From contig WHUX01000219.1 in the NCBI GenBank assembly GCA_015179025.1, forward strand, positions 1-64,000: a DNA stretch of 64,000 bases, in the 5' to 3' direction. The stretch comes from Terfezia claveryi (Eukaryota; Ascomycota; Pezizomycetes; Pezizales; Pezizaceae). The position numbers were made by a program, and so were the translations under genes. A model generated the notes under the pieces. That model worked only from the letters and a program-made list of their open reading frames with translations, was not told the origin of the DNA and did no database searches. Positions 34,593 through 45,484 of this stretch are shown piece after piece (within the stretch, counting starts at the first letter, position 1; the number at the start of each line of letters is the position of its first letter).

Positions 34593-34669
34593 TAAACCCA
34601 ATCCAGTCTAATCCAATCGTCCCTTCGCTGCATATGCTCTCATTCTCCCTGTAGATTTCTAACACCATA

Positions 34670-35125
34670 ACACGTGTCACAATCTCACGTGATACATACT
34701 TACAAGCCACGTAGGTAGGGAAACGTGTGGCATATACAGCGGAAGATTGTATTGCAGTGCTCTCTTATTGATTGATTGCTTTCTTGTCTCCTTTGCTTGT
34801 CTCTTTTGCTTGATTGCTTGATCTTGTATCTTATCGAATACAAACAGGACTTTCGGGCGGTTTAAATAGCTACCTGGATCGAGAGGCTCGATCAGAAGCA
34901 ATAACAATGATACGATGTAAGTGACAACAGAAAGAGCGTGCAAAAGCATATACGATCTCGTGTTAAAGCATATCAACTCAACAAAGCATATTATTTCAAC
35001 ATTGGTTGTCATGTAAAGTACACAGAACTACTGTAAGGTGTAAGAGGTACAGTTATATTTGAGTCAAGCTGTGGCAGCTAAAACAGCTGGGGCCGGCTTC
35101 ATCATGTAGTCTCATGCCAAGACCC
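34670..35125. other. Retroelement-like flank, no gene
   Basis: Read on the minus strand this has the look of a copia LTR 3' part (ATAAGATACAAGATCAAGC and CAATCAATCAATAAGAGAGC), but ends and duplication are not found. No ORF here has a domain. Confidence 0.3.
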
Positions 35126-35165
35126 TACTCGTGCCTAACAGGGGAACCCCTGTTAGGCACGAGTA
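35126..35165. repeat. Perfect 40-bp palindrome upstream of FunK1
   Basis: TACTCGTGCCTAACAGGGG, AA, and the exact reverse complement of the first arm form a 19+2+19 palindrome ending 75 bp before the kinase ATG. It could be a binding site, a fold-back scar of a transposon, or a cruciform. A half copy is at about 18076-18095. Confidence 0.85.
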
Positions 35166-35240
35166 CTGCTAGACAATACATGACAATAAACAAACAAACC
35201 TTTCCATACACATGAAGCACACCTGCGTAATTCCACAGCT

Positions 35241-37562
35241 GTGATGGATTCCCCGCTTCCCCACCTCCCAGACCCTCAGCTTCAGTCCGCTCCAACCTTA
35301 CTCCCAATCTCCACCGCGCCCTTGTACTCCACCCCTCATAAGCGCAAAGCTGCTCTAACAGGTTTGCACCAACCAATCAATGGTAATGTTTCTGATGGCA
35401 AGCGACGCCGTACGAACGCTGTCACGACTCTCATCGAGCAAGAACTAGCTGGTGCGCAGCACACATGCCTCGATTTTGTCGAACGCTTCCTGTTTCCTGG
35501 ATCACCGAATGCCGCCGAAGAAATACTTTCAGCAATTATTGCCACGTTCAAGCAATCGGAGTCCAAAGCCGGAGCTGCTGCGCATGGCATACGGTGTCAC
35601 AAAGTTGACCAAAAGCATATGTATGTCTGTTATCCACCAGCATACACAAACAAAGACTATCCGGAGTGGTTCTGTCGATTCGCAAATGCCATACAACAAC
35701 ATACCTCCCCGCCCCCCACCAAGTCGAAATTGGAGTGGCGTGTCGTCAAAGACAAGGCCCTACGAGGCACCCACAACAACGACGTCCGACCCGACTTTGT
35801 TCTCACTTGTGGAGAAGTACCTCTCGAATGGCGCTCTGTTCTCGTGGTTGGTGAGCACCGGTCAACAGGAAGAAACAGTAGTGTATCTTTTACCCAACTA
35901 GCCTCCTATGTTGAGCAGGTTTTTATTGCCCAACCATTCCGTGTATTTGTCTTTGGCGTTTTAACCTCGAATGTTGGTCAGAAACTCACATTTTGGAGGT
36001 TTGATCGTTCTGGAGCCATTGGTTCTGTGCCCTTGAATTACTCCTCATCACACTTCGACCTCCTTACCGTTGTCAGCGCATTGGTTTCAATCTCACAATT
36101 GGACGCTCGGCACATGGGGTTCCATGTTGACACTATTTCATGGGGCGACGAATACGCATACCCGTTGGATCTCAAATCGGACATCACCATTAAGACGTTT
36201 AAACCAATGCTTGGAGATTCTTTTATCACCGTTGACCCATCGTCAGAAGTAGCGGTCTCATTGAAAGAACTAGTTTTCCTCGCCCCTGGTATTGTCACAC
36301 GCGGGACCCGTATATGGACCGGTAGTCATACCCCGACCCCCTCCCTAGTCTGGTTGCACGACCCTCCTCCTTGACCCCCTCCCTACAGTTCTGACTGCTT
36401 AGATTTATTTTCTAACAAAAGAAAAATAGGAGCATTATCTAGTGGGGAAGCCATTGCAATTAAATACAGCTGGAGCAACACCAGGCGTGCCCGCGAAGGA
36501 GATCTCTACCGGCTTGCCTCCGAAAAACGAGTGATCGGGGTGGCGACCATACTTTGTTGCACCACTTATGAAAATGTCCTCACCCATCTCCATGCTGGAG
36601 GATCTCCTACTGCAGATTCCAACTTCACGCAACCCCAAGCTTACAAGATCCATATGCAACGCCAAAATCGAGTCCTATCCCGCCTGGTGCTTTCCCCCAC
36701 TGGCAGGCCGCTGTTGGATTCAATATTGTCTCCTCTCCAGGTTGCAGAAGGGTTGTTGGCTGGGCTAATTGGGCATGCATCGCTCTTTTTTCAGGGGGGC
36801 ATTTTGCATAGAGATATTTCTCCGAATAATATTATCATCATTGATGATAGCTTGCCACAGCTTACTTCAGTTTCTTCACACGTGGCTGCTAGTGACCAAT
36901 TCGCCTGGATTTGGCCCCATGACACACCCCTCAGGGGGTGTCTGATCGATTTGGATTATGCAATTAAGGCATCGGCTCAGCCTTCTGGTGCTCTCGACCG
37001 GACCGGTACATATCCCTTCATCGCTATCCAGATTCTACGTGGCCAGGAACGGCATCGGTACAGGCATGATTTGGAATCTTTCTTGTACGTCTTAATCTGG
37101 ATATGCTGTTACCCTGCCGTTGCTGGCTCTGCAAATATGATTAGCTCCCTTTGGCCAGCGTCAGACCCTCTCAGCCAATGGCGTGATGGGAATGAACACT
37201 CAGTGACAGCCTGCAAAATTGCCGATGTGATTGACAGCTCCAGGATATTTAGCTTGCTCCTGAAGCGGTTTCGGCCTGGGTTTGAACACTTTAAGAGGGT
37301 TGCCAAGGAAATGCGGATGATATTGTGGAGGCAACCAGGCCTTAGTAGCTGCAAATTATATGAAGAGGGCAAACCCTCTGAAAGGATGGGTAGAGAGGAT
37401 CAGGAGGGGAGTGAGGGCTGGGACGATGACTACGAGGAGCAGGAGGAGGGAAAAAGAGAGTGGCTATTGCCTGAGGAGGTACGGTTGGGTGTTTCGAACA
37501 AGCATGCGTTTCAAGAGGTGAAGAAGTCAATGCAATGGCTAGTGGCTACATTGAAGGACTAA
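35241..37562 (+). CDS. FunK1 fungal-type protein kinase, intact with one intron
   Basis: Exon 1 is 35241-36321 and exon 2 is 36430-37562, giving 737 residues. The join adds one base from exon 1 to two of exon 2 (Gly361) and restores IWTGALSSGEAIAIKYSW. Domain signs: an N-terminal nuclear-type basic patch (HKRKAAL, GKRRRT) and the FunK1 N-lobe with R-P-D-F and LVVGEH blocks; ATP-binding Lys372 in AIAIKY; catalytic loop ILHRDISPNN with Asp489 and Asn494; LIDLDYA with Asp534 replacing DFG; RTGTYPFIAIQIL; and RHDLESFLYVLIW. An acidic C-tail follows. FunK1 kinases form a large fungal family of largely unknown substrates. Compared with the 12950 copy it has an intron and keeps its frame, so it is the best candidate for an active member here. 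Confidence 0.82.
36322..36429 (+). other. Predicted intron of the FunK1 gene
   Basis: The 108-bp segment starts GTAGTC, ends AAAAATAG, and has CTGAC at about 36402 as a possible branch site. Reading through it hits a stop at 36372, while splicing joins two conserved kinase blocks in frame. The donor is not the common GTRWGT, so usage needs RNA support. Confidence 0.7.
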
Positions 37563-37879
37563 GCTGTATGTAGCAGCCATAGATTCGGCTCCATCATCAT
37601 GTTGTAAGTTATAGGCGGGAGAGAGGGAGCCAAATAACCATATGTACCCTACTAATACCTACATTATATACATTCTGTTTTTGTTCATTTGGTTTTCGAG
37701 TTTAATGGCACTCCTGGCTGGATGTTTGTGCAAAGACATGTTCATCGTTGATGAGACCGCAGATTGGAAGTCAGATAGGATTGCGACTAATGGGGAGAGT
37801 CCTGGTGTGCACTGCAAGGGCCATGGCTATGACTTTTCGTTAGGCGACTGCGACACTGGCTTGCATTCCTATGTAGGTG

Positions 37880-37910
<31 letters not shown>

Positions 37911-38205
37911 GAAGTCTATACCATACTGCACGGGGCTACCAGATCATCACGGGGCAATCGGATCAAATGGCGCTTTGGTGGTTTGTGTGCAATCTCCAAC
38001 TAAATTGGCTCCCAAATTTTGGGAATGTTTTGTTATATATGAATTGCACTAACATAACCCATCTGACGAGTACGACTATTACCCAGCTATTCCAGGCTAA
38101 TACCACTACCATAGATCATCATTGGAGGTTACACCTGGTGTACGCCAACCTTCACCATAGGTAACTCCCATTAGTAGCTCCTCCCCAGGGACTAACTACG
38201 ATTCC
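37563..38205. other. FunK1 3' flank, poly(T) tract, no firm gene
   Basis: The stretch contains a run of about 22 T at 37887-37909. A 136-codon ORF (37642-38052) begins with a hydrophobic segment and has several Cys, but it runs through the T tract and shows no family resemblance. Probably it is chance overlap with the kinase 3' region. Confidence 0.3.
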
Positions 38206-38208
38206 ATG

Positions 38209-38462
38209 CAGTGGTCGCAACGGGCCAGGCCGTCCTACAGGCCGCTGGAGGCCTGGCCAGCTGGCCAAGGTCCGTGCTGGCCTGAAACAGCCTGAGCGGC
38301 CCCCGGTGGAGTATCTGGTGGTCTGGGCTGACCTCTAGGCCACGCAGGCCAGTCCAGGCTATGCAGGCCGGCCCAGGCGGTCCAGGCCGTCTAGGCCCGT
38401 CCAGGCCAGTCCAGGCCATGCAGGCCGGTCCAGACGGTCCAGGCTGTAAAGTTGGTGACAAC
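38209..38462. mobile_element. GGCC-rich minisatellite-type element, copy 1
   Basis: Repeated CCAGGC/GGCCGTCCAGG units fill the interior. The outer parts (GTGGTCGCAACGGGCC on the left, GTTGGTGACAACCC on the right) are weak inverted repeats. It is related to 48713-49047. hAT-type ends are possible but no duplication is clear. Confidence 0.45.
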
Positions 38463-39063
38463 CCTCTAATATCAATCATACTCCAATAGGCAATTTATTA
38501 GGGCACATAATTCCAGCGAGAAATAGATATAGTTCATCATAATATCCTTACCGCATACAACAGCATGTATCATATATAATCTACTCTGTCGTTCATTTCT
38601 GGGTAGCTGCTAAGATTTCTAATTTAGTTTCGACTTTCTTATACCCCGCTACGAGACTGCCCTACTACAAGACTGCCCTGCTACAAGACAGCCCCGCTAC
38701 GAGACTGCCCCACTACACTAATATGGGCGAGTTTACCTCAAGTGAGATGGACTGTTTGTTTGACAATATTGATGATAGTGGTATATCACAAATAGGTTTA
38801 TCGCAATCCCAGTATGCCTCTAATGCCGAATGATAATATAATAGCAGTCCGAACTCCTTCGTCACCACAAGGTATAATCTCAAGTTCATTAGACCATTTA
38901 ACTCTTATGCCCTCTACCTCTGGTTCCAACTCCGCATGGTATAACAACGTCGATCTTGGATATGGCAGTATAGTACCCAAGTTAATCAAAATGGAAAACC
39001 ATTTTAGCGATGTTCTTTATGTCGACACAGTCCTAAGCAGTATGCAACTGGTTCTACGAAGTA

Positions 39064-39667
39064 CCGTATTAATTCGCAACTAAGAAAGTACCACTCGGCA
39101 GGACAGTATTAGTGTATAAGACAGGGGTAAAACAGCCTAAGTTTGGCCGAGATATCCGAATCGTGTTTAAGACAGCAAATTTTTCTTATAGGGCAGTAGT
39201 ATAGGAATGTCAACGGTGACTGGCGCTGCCGGTTTCTTTCACTCATCACCATCACTTGTTACAATGTCAATTCCGCAGGCACCTCGTGCTGGACCCAGTA
39301 ATATGTCAATTGCGCAGGCACCTCGTCCTGGATCCAGTGCGCAAACCACCAGTCAAAAACCTCGCGCGACCTCAAGATTGAAACTGCAGAATTCTAGCAG
39401 GCGGACAGCGATTTGATGAGGAGGAAGCGGATGGAAGTGACAATGAGCAGGTAGATTACATTACTGAAGAAGAGGCCATGCAATATGCTACAATTACGCT
39501 TGGAGAGAAGATCGTGTAAAAAGATATCAATCTTGCCACTTTGGAGTTTCTTTTATAAGAAAGTATCTCGTGTTTAAGCTAGTATCGCATATAAGACAGT
39601 AAATTTAAGTCCCCTCCGACCGCCCGTTTGTGAATAAGACAGCATTCTTAGTTGCGAATTAATACGG
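39064..39667. mobile_element. MITE of the CCGTATTAATTCGCAAC family, copy 2
   Basis: Its ends are identical in type to copy 1, flanked by TA at 39062-39063 and 39668-39669. The interior keeps a stretch coding for PQAPRPGSSAQTTSQKPRAT, which is also in copy 3, so it derives from the same parental transposase gene. Confidence 0.75.
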
Positions 39668-39808
39668 TATCCAATTGAGCATTTAAGAACACATCAGCTT
39701 ACAGAGCAAGGACATATGGGACCTGATCCTAGTAATAGTATCATTCGGTAAACTTTCAGAAATAGTCTTCCTAAGATACAATTCAATAGTAATGTTTTTA
39801 AACAATTA

Positions 39809-40331
39809 CAGTGAACTCGCGTTATAAGCAACTCCTGGGGACCGGGAAAAAGTTGCTTATAGGGCAAGTTTTTTTATAATGCGAGATATATACCAAAACT
39901 AGGAAATGTCTGAGAGAGGCTTAAAAAAACCATGATAACAGTCTGATGGTGTGTGCCCCAAGCCATGCCTTATAGAGTCTCAATATCCCGCTATTCTCGA
40001 TATAGAACAGCCTCCATCTTCTCTCTTCGCTGTGAATTGACATGAGGATTTTGAAGATGAAAAAGACATAGGGCTTCAAGGCCTTCAAGTGCAGCATGAT
40101 AGGAAATAATAGGTACATCTTGTATACCTTCCGGATCGGAATCAGAATCCTGATCTCATATATATGTATCTAAATAAGAAACTTGCCTATAGTGCCTTTG
40201 CTAGCCATACTCGCGATATAAGCAACTTTTATTTTTATATGTATTACTAAGCCAATACCTAAGAAACTTGCCTATACCCCGAGTTTCTTATTTGTTTATA
40301 ACGCGAGGTTTCTTATAACGCGAGTTTACTG
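39809..40331. mobile_element. 523-bp Pogo-like MITE (CAGTGAACTCGCGTTATAAG ends)
   Basis: The left end CAGTGAACTCGCGTTATAAG and right end CTTATAACGCGAGTTTACTG are inverted and bordered by TA (39807-39808, 40332-40333). Sub-terminal inverted repeats of TTGCTTATA follow. The CAGT start, TA target and TTATAAGCA motif are typical of Pogo/Tigger/Fot1-type ends. The interior is related to 42655-43370 and codes for nothing intact. Confidence 0.8.
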
Positions 40332-41237
40332 TACTAGTCTAATAGATTGTATGTTGTCATATTTCATTTTATCAAGTTGAGCAGCCTAGTTTTCGTCTTT
40401 TACTTAATTATCTTACAGCAGTTTCTGCTTCCTATACAGCTATTCCAAAGTCTCTTCCATGTTCTAGTAATACACTTCATACATGGACTATGTAATTATT
40501 TAAGAAACAAAAATAGGTATTGATTTTACTTTTGGAATCTCTATATATTATCCATTTTACATTTGATTTATAGTCATCTCTTAATCATTTAGCTTTTCTT
40601 GGACTTGTTGTATATTGGATAAATTTAGAAGGAAAAGCATGTCGTAGATTATTAGGACTTCACTATATTCATGGAGCTCATACAGGGGAAAATCAAAGTC
40701 AGATTATACTAGCATTGCCAGAAGAATATTCTCTTACTATAAAGATAGGTTATTTTATATTGGATAATGCAACTAATAATGATACAGCTTTATCTTTTCT
40801 TTTACTTAAGTTAAAGGAACTTAATATTGATTTCAATGCGAAAGAAAGCAGATTAAGACGTATTGGTCATGTTATTAATTTAGTTGTTAAGGCATTTCTT
40901 TATGGATACGAGTTTATAGAAGAAGGCAAGTCAGATTCAGCAGATCTCGAAAATGTGGCAACCTCATGGCGCAAGCGTGGACCTTATGGAAAACTTCGGA
41001 ATATTATCACCTATATTTGTTGGACACCTCAACGGCAAGAAAAGTTTGACACAAATCTCTCAAGAAGCTCAGCCAGAGGAAAAGGCTTTCCAACTGATTG
41101 TAGCTAATCCCATAAGATGGAATAGTGATTTTAAGGCTTTGAAGAGAGCTCTACAATTATGGAATGTATTTATTGCAAGGTATATGCGACTCCGCACCCC
41201 TAATTGACACGTGCGCCACTCCAAGGGACAGAGCTTG

Positions 41238-41530
41238 CCAGGCCTCCGACGTGTGAACGAATAGCTAACTTATCTCACAGGTTCTAAAGGTTCTTCAGGT
41301 GACCGAGCAAGTTCAGTAGATATAGGTGAGTGTATTGCCAGGCCTGCGACGTGTGCATGCGTAGCTAACTTATCTCACATGTTCTACAGGTTCTTCAGGT
41401 GACCGAGCAAGTTCAGTAGATATGGGTGAGCGTATTGCCAGACCTGCGACGTGTGCATGCGTAGCTAACTTATCTCACAGGTTCTACAGGTTCTTCTGGT
41501 AACCGAGCAAGTTCAGTTGGAGTAGGTACG
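41238..41530 (+). repeat. Three 100-bp exon-intron-like tandem units
   Basis: Units start at exactly 41281, 41381 and 41481. Each has a 45-bp segment (GTTCTACAGGTTCTTCAGGT onward) and a 55-bp segment that starts GTGAGYG and ends GCTAACTTATCTCACAG, that is a donor, a textbook fungal branch site and an acceptor. In one phase all three 45-bp segments are open and encode STGSSGDRASSVD-type peptides, while the 55-bp parts are not open. The acceptor before the second segment is mutated to CAT. No flanking gene is identified; the hAT relic ends just upstream. Confidence 0.72.
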
Positions 41531-41536
41531 GTAAGA

Positions 41537-41650
41537 GCATTGCCATGCCTCCGAGGTCGACACTGCCATGCCCGACACTGCCATGCCTACGAGGTCGACA
41601 TTGCCATGCCTCTGAGGTCGACACTGCCATACCTACGAAATCAAGTTTAC
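41537..41650 (+). repeat. 23-bp tandem array inside the last intron-like segment
   Basis: After a GTAAGAG donor-like start, GCCATGCCTACGAGGTCGACACT-type units repeat about four times. The unit is derived from the ATTGCCAGGCCTGCGACGTG core of the neighbouring 55-bp segments. Confidence 0.6.
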
Positions 41651-42169
41651 ATGGCAGTTTTGGATTCGTCGTTCGCACGTTTATGCTGAGGGTATGGCGC
41701 GGGACATGGGGAGATGGGTGCAGATCGGGTTCTTCATGGTTTTATTTCATGTACATGATTATTTCTAGATAATATAGATATTAATTATACTTATTTGCGC
41801 GTGCGCACTCAATAATTGGTACCGTTCAATGCACGTAGCTGGGCTCAGTTGTAGGGAAGGTAAAGACCAATCCCTTCCAGGCCTCATAATTACTGTCTCT
41901 CCTTAGTCTCGTGCCCAGACCCTCTCTCGCCATTTTAAATTGTTTGTTAGTAAACTTTTTCAAGTAACCCAAAAGCTGCGTTGCAACCGTTAAAACGTTA
42001 GTCTGGTTAGTTAAAATGTGCGAGAAGTGCCACACTCGTCACTCGCTCGTCACTCAACATCATACGCACGGCTTTAGCTATTGCATTATGCCTTCTTACA
42101 TGGAGTAGATACTAGACAGATATACATGCAGAAATACACAGGTTCACTCATTCATCTGTATATACACTC

Positions 42170-42385
42170 GCATGTCGGTACTGGTTGTTTTGCACGATGT
42201 GAATATCCAGGCTGTTTTGCACGGTGCGAATGTTCAGGCTGGCAGGTACAATGCAAATGTCCAGGCTGTCAGGTACGGTGCGAATGTCTAGGCTGTTTTG
42301 TACAGTGCGAATGTTCAGGCTGGCAGGTATAATGCAAATGTACTGGTACAGGCTGTCAGGTATGGCATACAGACTGCTGATACAC
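42170..42385. repeat. Minisatellite with 25-27 bp units
   Basis: Units of the types GGCTGTTTTGCACGGTGCGAAT and GGCTGGCAGGTACAATGCAAAT alternate about eight times. Cys-rich short ORFs on this stretch follow from the repeat and have no family resemblance. Confidence 0.72.
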
Positions 42386-42654
42386 TGTACTTACTGGCAC
42401 GAGACTATCTCTCCTAGGATTAGAGATCCAAGGTACCACAACCGGCGGGGTTTAGTCGCCTGGCGCAGCAGGTAGTCCCAAGTCTGAGGCGCCCAGTAAG
42501 GTAGGCAGGAGTCTTGGCGAGTAATCTGTAGATCACTGATTAATCGCGAGTCGAGTTGAGGGACCGACTCGGCGAGTTGTTGACGGGCCAAAACTCGCTC
42601 GCCCAGGGAGTCTTGGCGACCAGGTCCGAGTTGTCTGCGCACACTCTATGCGAG

Positions 42655-43375
42655 AAAAAGTTGCTTATAGCGCGAGTTTTCTTATAACGCGAGATTCATA
42701 CAAAAACTAGGAAATGTCCGAGAGATGCTTAAAAAAACCCGTGATAGCAGTCTGATGCCTAGCCATGCCTTGTAGAGTGTCAATATCTAGTCTGGTTGGC
42801 ACTCGATACAGAACATCTCTGCTCGCTCTGAATAAATATGAGGATTTTGAAGACGAAAGAGACGTACCTAGAGCTTCAAGACCTTCAAGTGCGGCTCGAT
42901 AGGAAATAATAGGTACATCTTGTATACCTTCTGGATTGGAATCAGAATCCTGAAGTGAAATAAGGCTCATCTGTATCTAAAATACGTTGCTCCTCCTCTT
43001 GCAGCGAGTTAGGGTTATTGAACCTCCTTAGATGACATGATCACGGCTTAATACTACTTAGTTAGCTTGTTCACCACATCTTACAAGATCTAAACACACC
43101 AGCGAATTTGAAGAACAATTTATTCTAGTAGGTGAGGGAGGTGTAGGCAAGGCAAATGAGCACTGGTTCAGCCGATTTGGATGCAGACTTGTAGAAGAAC
43201 AATTCGCATGATGCGGGGTAAATGTGCGGCTCAATTGCCTCTGTCAACCGTGCCAACCAGACTACTGTCAACCATACTCGCGATACGGTATAAGCAACTT
43301 TTGTTTTTTATATGTATTACTAAGCCAATATTTAAGAAACTTGCCTATAACCCGAGTTTCTTATTTCCCCATACA
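42655..43375. mobile_element. Interrupted copy of the Pogo-like MITE
   Basis: The left part (AAAAAGTTGCTTATAGCGCG to about 42965) and right part (about 43275-43365) match 39849-40310. About 300 bp of other sequence lies between them and both outer ends are lost. Confidence 0.6.
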
Positions 43376-43749
43376 AGGAGGGAGACATGATTAGAGCACA
43401 GGGATATTATGGTGGATGTTCCAATAGGGAGGGCGTGGTCCATGTTAAAGTTTGATATGCATGCTCCAAGGGATTAATTAAGTCAGGCTTGGTTCTACCG
43501 AGGCCTGTGCTGTATGTTTGATGATCATGTTTGTGAAGGTTCGTCTCCGCGTGTGTCAGTCTTTTCAGTAGTACATACTTGTTTATTGTTAGGCGCTAAG
43601 TAAGAGTAGGTACTGTAAAGCTAATATTTATCAAGCTCTCCTTCCAGCACCTTCCCAACCTCAAGGATCCAGCACACACCAAAGATCCCATCATCGCCGC
43701 CTGGCCTGTCTAGGGACGACAAACCAGACTGGTAGGTAAAGATGATCAG

Positions 43750-44150
43750 GGAGTTAAAAGAAGACGCCGTAGTGATATATACGGACGGCGGCATAAGTGA
43801 GGGGGGTAGGAGCTAGAGAAGGGTAGTGCGCAGACGGATGGACGAAGGAAGGGGAGCAGATACTCTAGCCAAGAAGAGTGCATAAGACCTGTTCCCGGCT
43901 GATCCCCAAACTATGGAAGGGAGACTGACAAAAGAGTGGAGAAGGAAGAGTGAAGCCGAGAGGGAAGGTGGCGTGGGAGCAGGAGGAAGTGGAGTGGTTA
44001 GGTGGGAGAGAGGAAGGCGAGGTAGAACTACATTCACTATAGCACTAGGAAAGGGAACCTTCACTCCTTACGTGCGGAGCTGGACGAATTCAGTTGATCC
44101 TATGTGCAGAACACACGCGGAGACAGGCTGGCACGTAGCCCCAGTACGCC
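43750..44150 (+). pseudogene. LINE RNase H fragment, internally deleted
   Basis: The frame reads DAVVIYTDGGISEGG, the first RNase H strand with its Asp. A deletion follows, then GADTLAKKSA (end of RNase H) and PQTMEGRLTKEWRRKSE. An arm related to the LINE C-terminus continues in another frame to about 44150. It resembles the relic at 11977-12830. Confidence 0.55.
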
Positions 44151-44219
44151 CGCGTGGGGCAGCGATTGGCAGTAGCAAGAGTGGATTGGGAAGAGGTGGA
44201 TGAGGGGGAGAGGTCGTTG

Positions 44220-44960
44220 AAGGACGGGTGAAAAAAAAAAAAGATATACCGTAGTCCTTATCGAGACGTTATTCCTGAAACGAAAAGGTGGCTGGAGAGG
44301 GGCGGGGTATTTCATACAAGGGACGAGAGGCCTGTATCTATTAAAAATGCACCTCCGCCTACCTACACCTGGATTAGCCACAGTGGAGAGCCATCTCCGC
44401 AACCACATATCCAGCTGAATATAATTCATCCGCACAATTGTACAAGCTCCTTACCTCCACATATAAGTACAAGTCATGTACCCTTCGCACATACGCAAAT
44501 ATTTTGCGTTGTATCTTTGGTAGTTGCAACCCAGGGGCCACCAGGACCGCTATCTTGCAATCTCGCATCTGATAACCCATCCCTGTCCATTGCCTTACCC
44601 TGAATTCCTATGTATGTACTTAGTATGTATATAGACAACGCTCCCAGACCTGTATTAATCTGAGAGAATTAAAGCAAGTCTTCACCCGCACCGTTCACTA
44701 CTGCATTATTATTGCACGCTGCGTTGTGCTATAGTGGACATACCTATTACTACAGATGATCTGTTTTGCACACCCCGTGCTCGCACACAGCTGACTCGCT
44801 AGTACCACTTCCACTGTCCTAACAAGATATCCCTCAATCATTTTGTTAAGTAGCGGCGTGCGTGTTGGCAGAAGTTTATTTTTTTTACATTCGGGGTATC
44901 TAGGCGGGTAGAGGCATTGCGGCGGGGGAGGGAAGGGGTTATTTCGGCTACATTGCATTT
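44220..44960. other. No supported gene
   Basis: Only short ORFs without domains and a short A-run (44230) are present. Confidence 0.25.
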
Positions 44961-44969
44961 TTTAAAAAA

Positions 44970-45185
44970 AAAACTCTCATTACTCCTATTCGGTCCCAGT
45001 ACTCCGTAAGGGGACCATGAGGGGCCACTCAGAAACCCAGGTGGCTTCAGGATAAGGTACGTTAATCTGCTAGGCCTAGTGGGCGGAAAGCAAAGCAACT
45101 AAAACTCAAGACAGGAGGCACTCGCATGCTGTCATTAACCGACTCGTGTCGGAGGACCCCACGGGGCCTGAACTGAAGTTCGCCT
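44970..45185 (-). mobile_element. SINE copy
   Basis: The minus-strand head (GAACTTCAGTTCAGGCC), the GAGTCGGTTAATGACAGC block and the tail ATAGGAGTAATGAGAG are in family order. A T/A-rich tract at 44955-44970 replaces the usual pure A tail. The copy is otherwise full length. Confidence 0.65.
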
Positions 45186-45214
45186 AAAAAAAATCTTTGC
45201 AGGTGAGAAAGGGA

Positions 45215-45480
45215 AGAAAAAGAAGCTCAAGTGGAAAAAAAAACCCCACAGGTGGAACAACCCCTATCCTAACCCTCTGCCAACGTAACCCGCTCAAGTG
45301 GGAAAAAAACATCATGATTCAAGAAATAATGCTAGGGTGGATATTAGCAATGAACGTGCTCGAGTATGAAGGAGGAGGAGGAAATGCAGCACCGCTCAAG
45401 TGCCGTACGTAAAATACAGAAAAGCCGCTCAAGTGGGTGTGTGGGAAACCCCCACTCGCCTGTGGAAAAAAAACTTAACA
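45215..45480. repeat. Scattered GCTCAAGTGGGAAAAAAAC motifs
   Basis: The motif or its core GCTCAAGTG occurs five times at irregular spacing, often followed by A7-A9. Origin unknown. Confidence 0.5.
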
Positions 45481-45484
45481 ACTT

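Larger units (their letters stand above)
32636..34664 (+). repeat. 3' LTR of the older copia, split by a DNA transposon
   Basis: The LTR starts TGTTGGAAGTTATGC at 32636, right after the polypurine tract AAAGGTGGAG, runs to 32748, is interrupted by the element at 32749-34592, and resumes at 34595 to end in GATTTCTAACA at 34664. Restored length is about 180 bp. The 5' part of this copia is missing. Confidence 0.65.
38720..41207 (+). pseudogene. hAT transposase relic with two nested MITEs
   Basis: The core at 40715-41107 reads GYFILDNATNNDTALSFLL and RLRRIGHVINLVVKAFLYG, the typical central hAT transposase block with the catalytic Asp in LDNA and the IGH motif of fungal hAT proteins. Upstream, 40380-40714 gives SLNHLAFLGLVVYW and LLGLHYIHGAHTGENQSQI with in-frame stops. 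A frameshift near 41060 continues with QLIVANPIRWNSDFKALKRA. The N-terminal part is probably at 38720-39062, cut by the MITEs at 39064-39667 and 39809-40331. The C-terminal dimerisation region is missing. Confidence 0.68.

Noticed and set aside
32630..34633. Two mirrored, conserved-looking ORFs as a duplicated gene
   Set aside because: They are the two arms of one TIR element; similarity is due to the inverted repeat.
37642..38052. 136-aa ORF with N-terminal hydrophobic segment as a secreted protein
   Set aside because: It reads through a 22-base T tract as poly-Phe, lies in the kinase 3' flank and has no other support.
41238..41530. CRISPR-like regular spacing (100-bp period)
   Set aside because: Whole units repeat, including what would be spacers, and the organism is eukaryotic. 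Splice-like motifs explain the layout better.
41484..42035. Minus-strand ORFs over 41.5-42.0 kb as genes
   Set aside because: They are antisense to the tandem repeats or short, without any domain.
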